In this document: piece after piece, positions 62,573 to 64,000 of the stretch
Layout: each line of letters begins with the position of its first letter
Position numbering within the stretch: position 1 is the first letter of the stretch
From: Chloroflexota bacterium
GTDB lineage: Bacteria; Chloroflexota; Dehalococcoidia; Lucifugimonadales; Lucifugimonadaceae
Assembly: GCA_002730555.1 (NCBI GenBank)
Contig: PCAM01000037.1
Span: 149,630-213,629 of the forward strand
Reading direction: 5' to 3'
Length of the DNA stretch: 64,000 bases
Program-made: the position numbers and the translations under genes
The notes under the pieces: model-generated
Seen by the model: only the letters and a program-made list of their open reading frames with translations
Databases searched by the model: none
Told to the model about the DNA's origin: nothing

Positions 62573-64000
62573 TCCTGCAACCTCGTCGCATCATGCATCG
62601 CCCGTCTGCTGTAACGAACGGTCAGCAAGCCGACAGCGGCCACGGCGATCGCTCCAAGCAGGACGTACCCGAGCAGAACCGGCTCCCACTGCGTTGCGAG
62701 GATGAAGGGCGGAAGCGGCTCTGCCCCTGAGGAGGTTCTTGAGGAGACGCCGACGGCAAGTCCGGCGATGGCCAAGCCGGAACCGATGCCCAGCGCAATG
62801 CCGATCAGCCCAAGGAACAGGTGCTCGATCACCGCCGTTGCGACGTAGTTGAGCCGTGTGAGCCCGAGTGAGCGGACGAACGCCTCCTCGGTGTCCATCT
62901 TCCCGGCGTACGCCCGCAGATATGTCAGGTAGCCAAGTATGGCGACGATCAAGGTCGTGATACCGGCGAACAGTCCGATACCCCGCCACCCGGCCACCGA
63001 TAATGGGTCCACCAGCGAGAGGTTCTGCTCGTCCCGCCTCACCTCGACCCTGGCGGCTGCGGACAACAGCGAGTTGACGTCCGCCAGCGCCTGGTCGTGA
63101 TCTTCCGGCACGACGGCGATGAAAAGTTCATCTATCAATTCGGTCGAGAGAGCCCCTTTGAGATCGATGAAATCGGCGAGCCTATCCAGGTCGGCGACCA
63201 TGAATCCGGCGTTGTCATCGGGGTCCAGGGTCGGGAAGAACTCGGTCACTTCGACAGCGACGAGCGGAGTAAGACTCCCCGACAACCGGGTGATAAACGG
63301 AACGCCCGGCGCAATACTGGCATTGGCGATCAGTGTGGAGCTCACGATGACGGGTAGTGGGCCCCCGCTCGCCGATCGGTAGATGCCGCGCACGCCGCCG
63401 TCAGAGCCACGCCCGAAGCTCAGGCGCCCGGTGCCGCTTCCGGACGCTTCTCCAACGTCTTCTGATCTCAGGTCCAGATTGAAGGCGGCGTCCAGGCCTT
63501 CCGATGTAGGAAACGTCGTCCAGCGATCGGGCGTATCGAAATCGACGAGGACACTTCGCGTTCCGGTCGCGGAATCGATTGCGACGACGTCGTCCATGAG
63601 GATCGATCCTGCGGTAGCCCTGTCATCTCCGGCCGGTTCGAACAGCTTGATCGACAGCAGTTCTATCGGCGTAATGATGCCTTCCAGAGACGCCGTTTGA
63701 AACCGCCAATCCCCCGTCTCCACCGGGCCAAGCGTGATGGTTTCCACGATACCGCTACCGCCGCGTATCGTCGCCCAGAGGAACAGGTGCTCGATCTCGT
63801 CGCCGGTCTGTGTCCACACCCCTAACTCCGTGGCCCGGTCAGGCAGGAACAGGGGCTCCACCGCCCGGTCGGACGAGATTTCCCCGAGCAGATCGGAAAG
63901 CTTCATGCCGGAGAAATCGGAGCGGAACCACGCTATGTCTGCGAAGGCATCAGGCTGCACGGCGAGCAGGTCAAAAACCGGACCCCGCGCGGCCGTTCCG
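62569..64000 (-). CDS. FtsX-type ABC permease, N-terminus beyond the window
   Basis: An open frame that continues past the right edge, with at least 476 residues here. The part inside the window is an outer domain followed by an FtsX block with helices near 335-360, 385-412 and 435-457 of the visible part. The start of the visible region, VFDLLAVQPDAFADIAWFR, matches the segment IAVDPDNFAEVAWSRSGL of the next permease, so the two are paralogues of similar layout. ILVDFDTPDRWTTFP and DDVVAID echo IESFDDREALDRWSG in the second permease. The stop overlaps the downstream ATG by ATGA. Confidence 0.85.
   Translation of the reverse strand, partial: GTAARGPVFDLLAVQPDAFADIAWFRSDFSGMKLSDLLGEISSDRAVEPLFLPDRATELGVWTQTGDEIEHLFLWATIRGGSGIVETITLGPVETGDWRFQTASLEGIITPIELLSIKLFEPAGDDRATAGSILMDDVVAIDSATGTRSVLVDFDTPDRWTTFPTSEGLDAAFNLDLRSEDVGEASGSGTGRLSFGRGSDGGVRGIYRSASGGPLPVIVSSTLIANASIAPGVPFITRLSGSLTPLVAVEVTEFFPTLDPDDNAGFMVADLDRLADFIDLKGALSTELIDELFIAVVPEDHDQALADVNSLLSAAARVEVRRDEQNLSLVDPLSVAGWRGIGLFAGITTLIVAILGYLTYLRAYAGKMDTEEAFVRSLGLTRLNYVATAVIEHLFLGLIGIALGIGSGLAIAGLAVGVSSRTSSGAEPLPPFILATQWEPVLLGYVLLGAIAVAAVGLLTVRYSRRAMHDATRLQE

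Noticed and set aside
1-64000. CRISPR array, tRNA or rRNA genes
   Set aside because: I found no regularly spaced direct repeats and no tRNA-like TψC arm or rRNA signature. A covariance-model scan would be the decisive test.
1-64000. Insertion sequence or integrated phage
   Set aside because: No transposase, integrase or phage structural gene is seen. The broken genes look like gradual decay rather than insertion of a full mobile element.

Overview
The window is about 60% GC bacterial chromosome, densely packed with metabolic genes on both strands. I see no rRNA or tRNA genes, CRISPR array, phage genes or transposase. The gene mix fits a free-living environmental Chloroflexota, possibly a SAR202-like Dehalococcoidia lineage. 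It has many paralogous catabolic enzymes (four HpcH/HpaI aldolases, three amidases, an enolase-superfamily enzyme, a molybdopterin hydroxylase subunit, two double-cupin proteins, a GMC dehydrogenase and a LarA-type enzyme). The lineage is inferred from gene content; no phylogenetic marker was tested.

Layout: 1-652 holds an aldolase cut by the left edge, followed by a decayed phosphotransferase gene. 1.7-10.1 kb carries an S9 peptidase, a deacetylase with a membrane protein, two tandem amidases and a YtcJ-like amidohydrolase. 10.4-16.2 kb carries two tandem aldolases, a decayed gene, malate synthase and a glutamine-synthetase-family enzyme. 16.3-25.8 kb carries a lipoprotein, a serine hydrolase, a ThDP enzyme, an M42 peptidase, two tandem D-2-hydroxyacid dehydrogenases, a small broken gene and an M81 protein. 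25.9-32.0 kb is a phosphate regulon: response regulator, histidine kinase, then pstS-pstC-pstA-pstB behind a two-repeat Pho box. 32.1-46.3 kb is accessory metabolism: double cupins, a molybdopterin subunit, a CehA-like protein, pdxH, amidase plus TfoX C-domain, larA, GNAT, an enolase-superfamily enzyme and an epimerase, with several gene stubs and dispersed repeats. 46.4 kb onward has mutS2, OsmC, a GMC dehydrogenase pair, and an apparent operon of aldolase, two Lin0512-type proteins and an acyl-CoA ligase. The right end has three hydrolases and a minus-strand ABC export operon (two FtsX-type permeases and two ATPases) running off the right edge.

How the genes fit together: the phosphate block is a coherent two-component and transporter unit. 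Much of the rest looks like a toolkit for breaking down organic acids, amides and esters. Amidases and hydrolases would release acids, D-2-hydroxyacid dehydrogenases and LarA would act on hydroxyacids, aldolases would split 2-oxo or hydroxy acids into pyruvate- or glyoxylate-type products, and malate synthase could take glyoxylate into central metabolism. This pathway view is inference.

The window also holds clear decay: at least six broken or vestigial genes, and several families of palindromic intergenic repeats, one of which appears to end a TfoX gene. The best candidates for something undescribed are the aldolase-Lin0512-Lin0512-ligase operon, the ABC ATPase carrying an AbrB-like tail, and the vestigial enolase leader overlapping the epimerase start.
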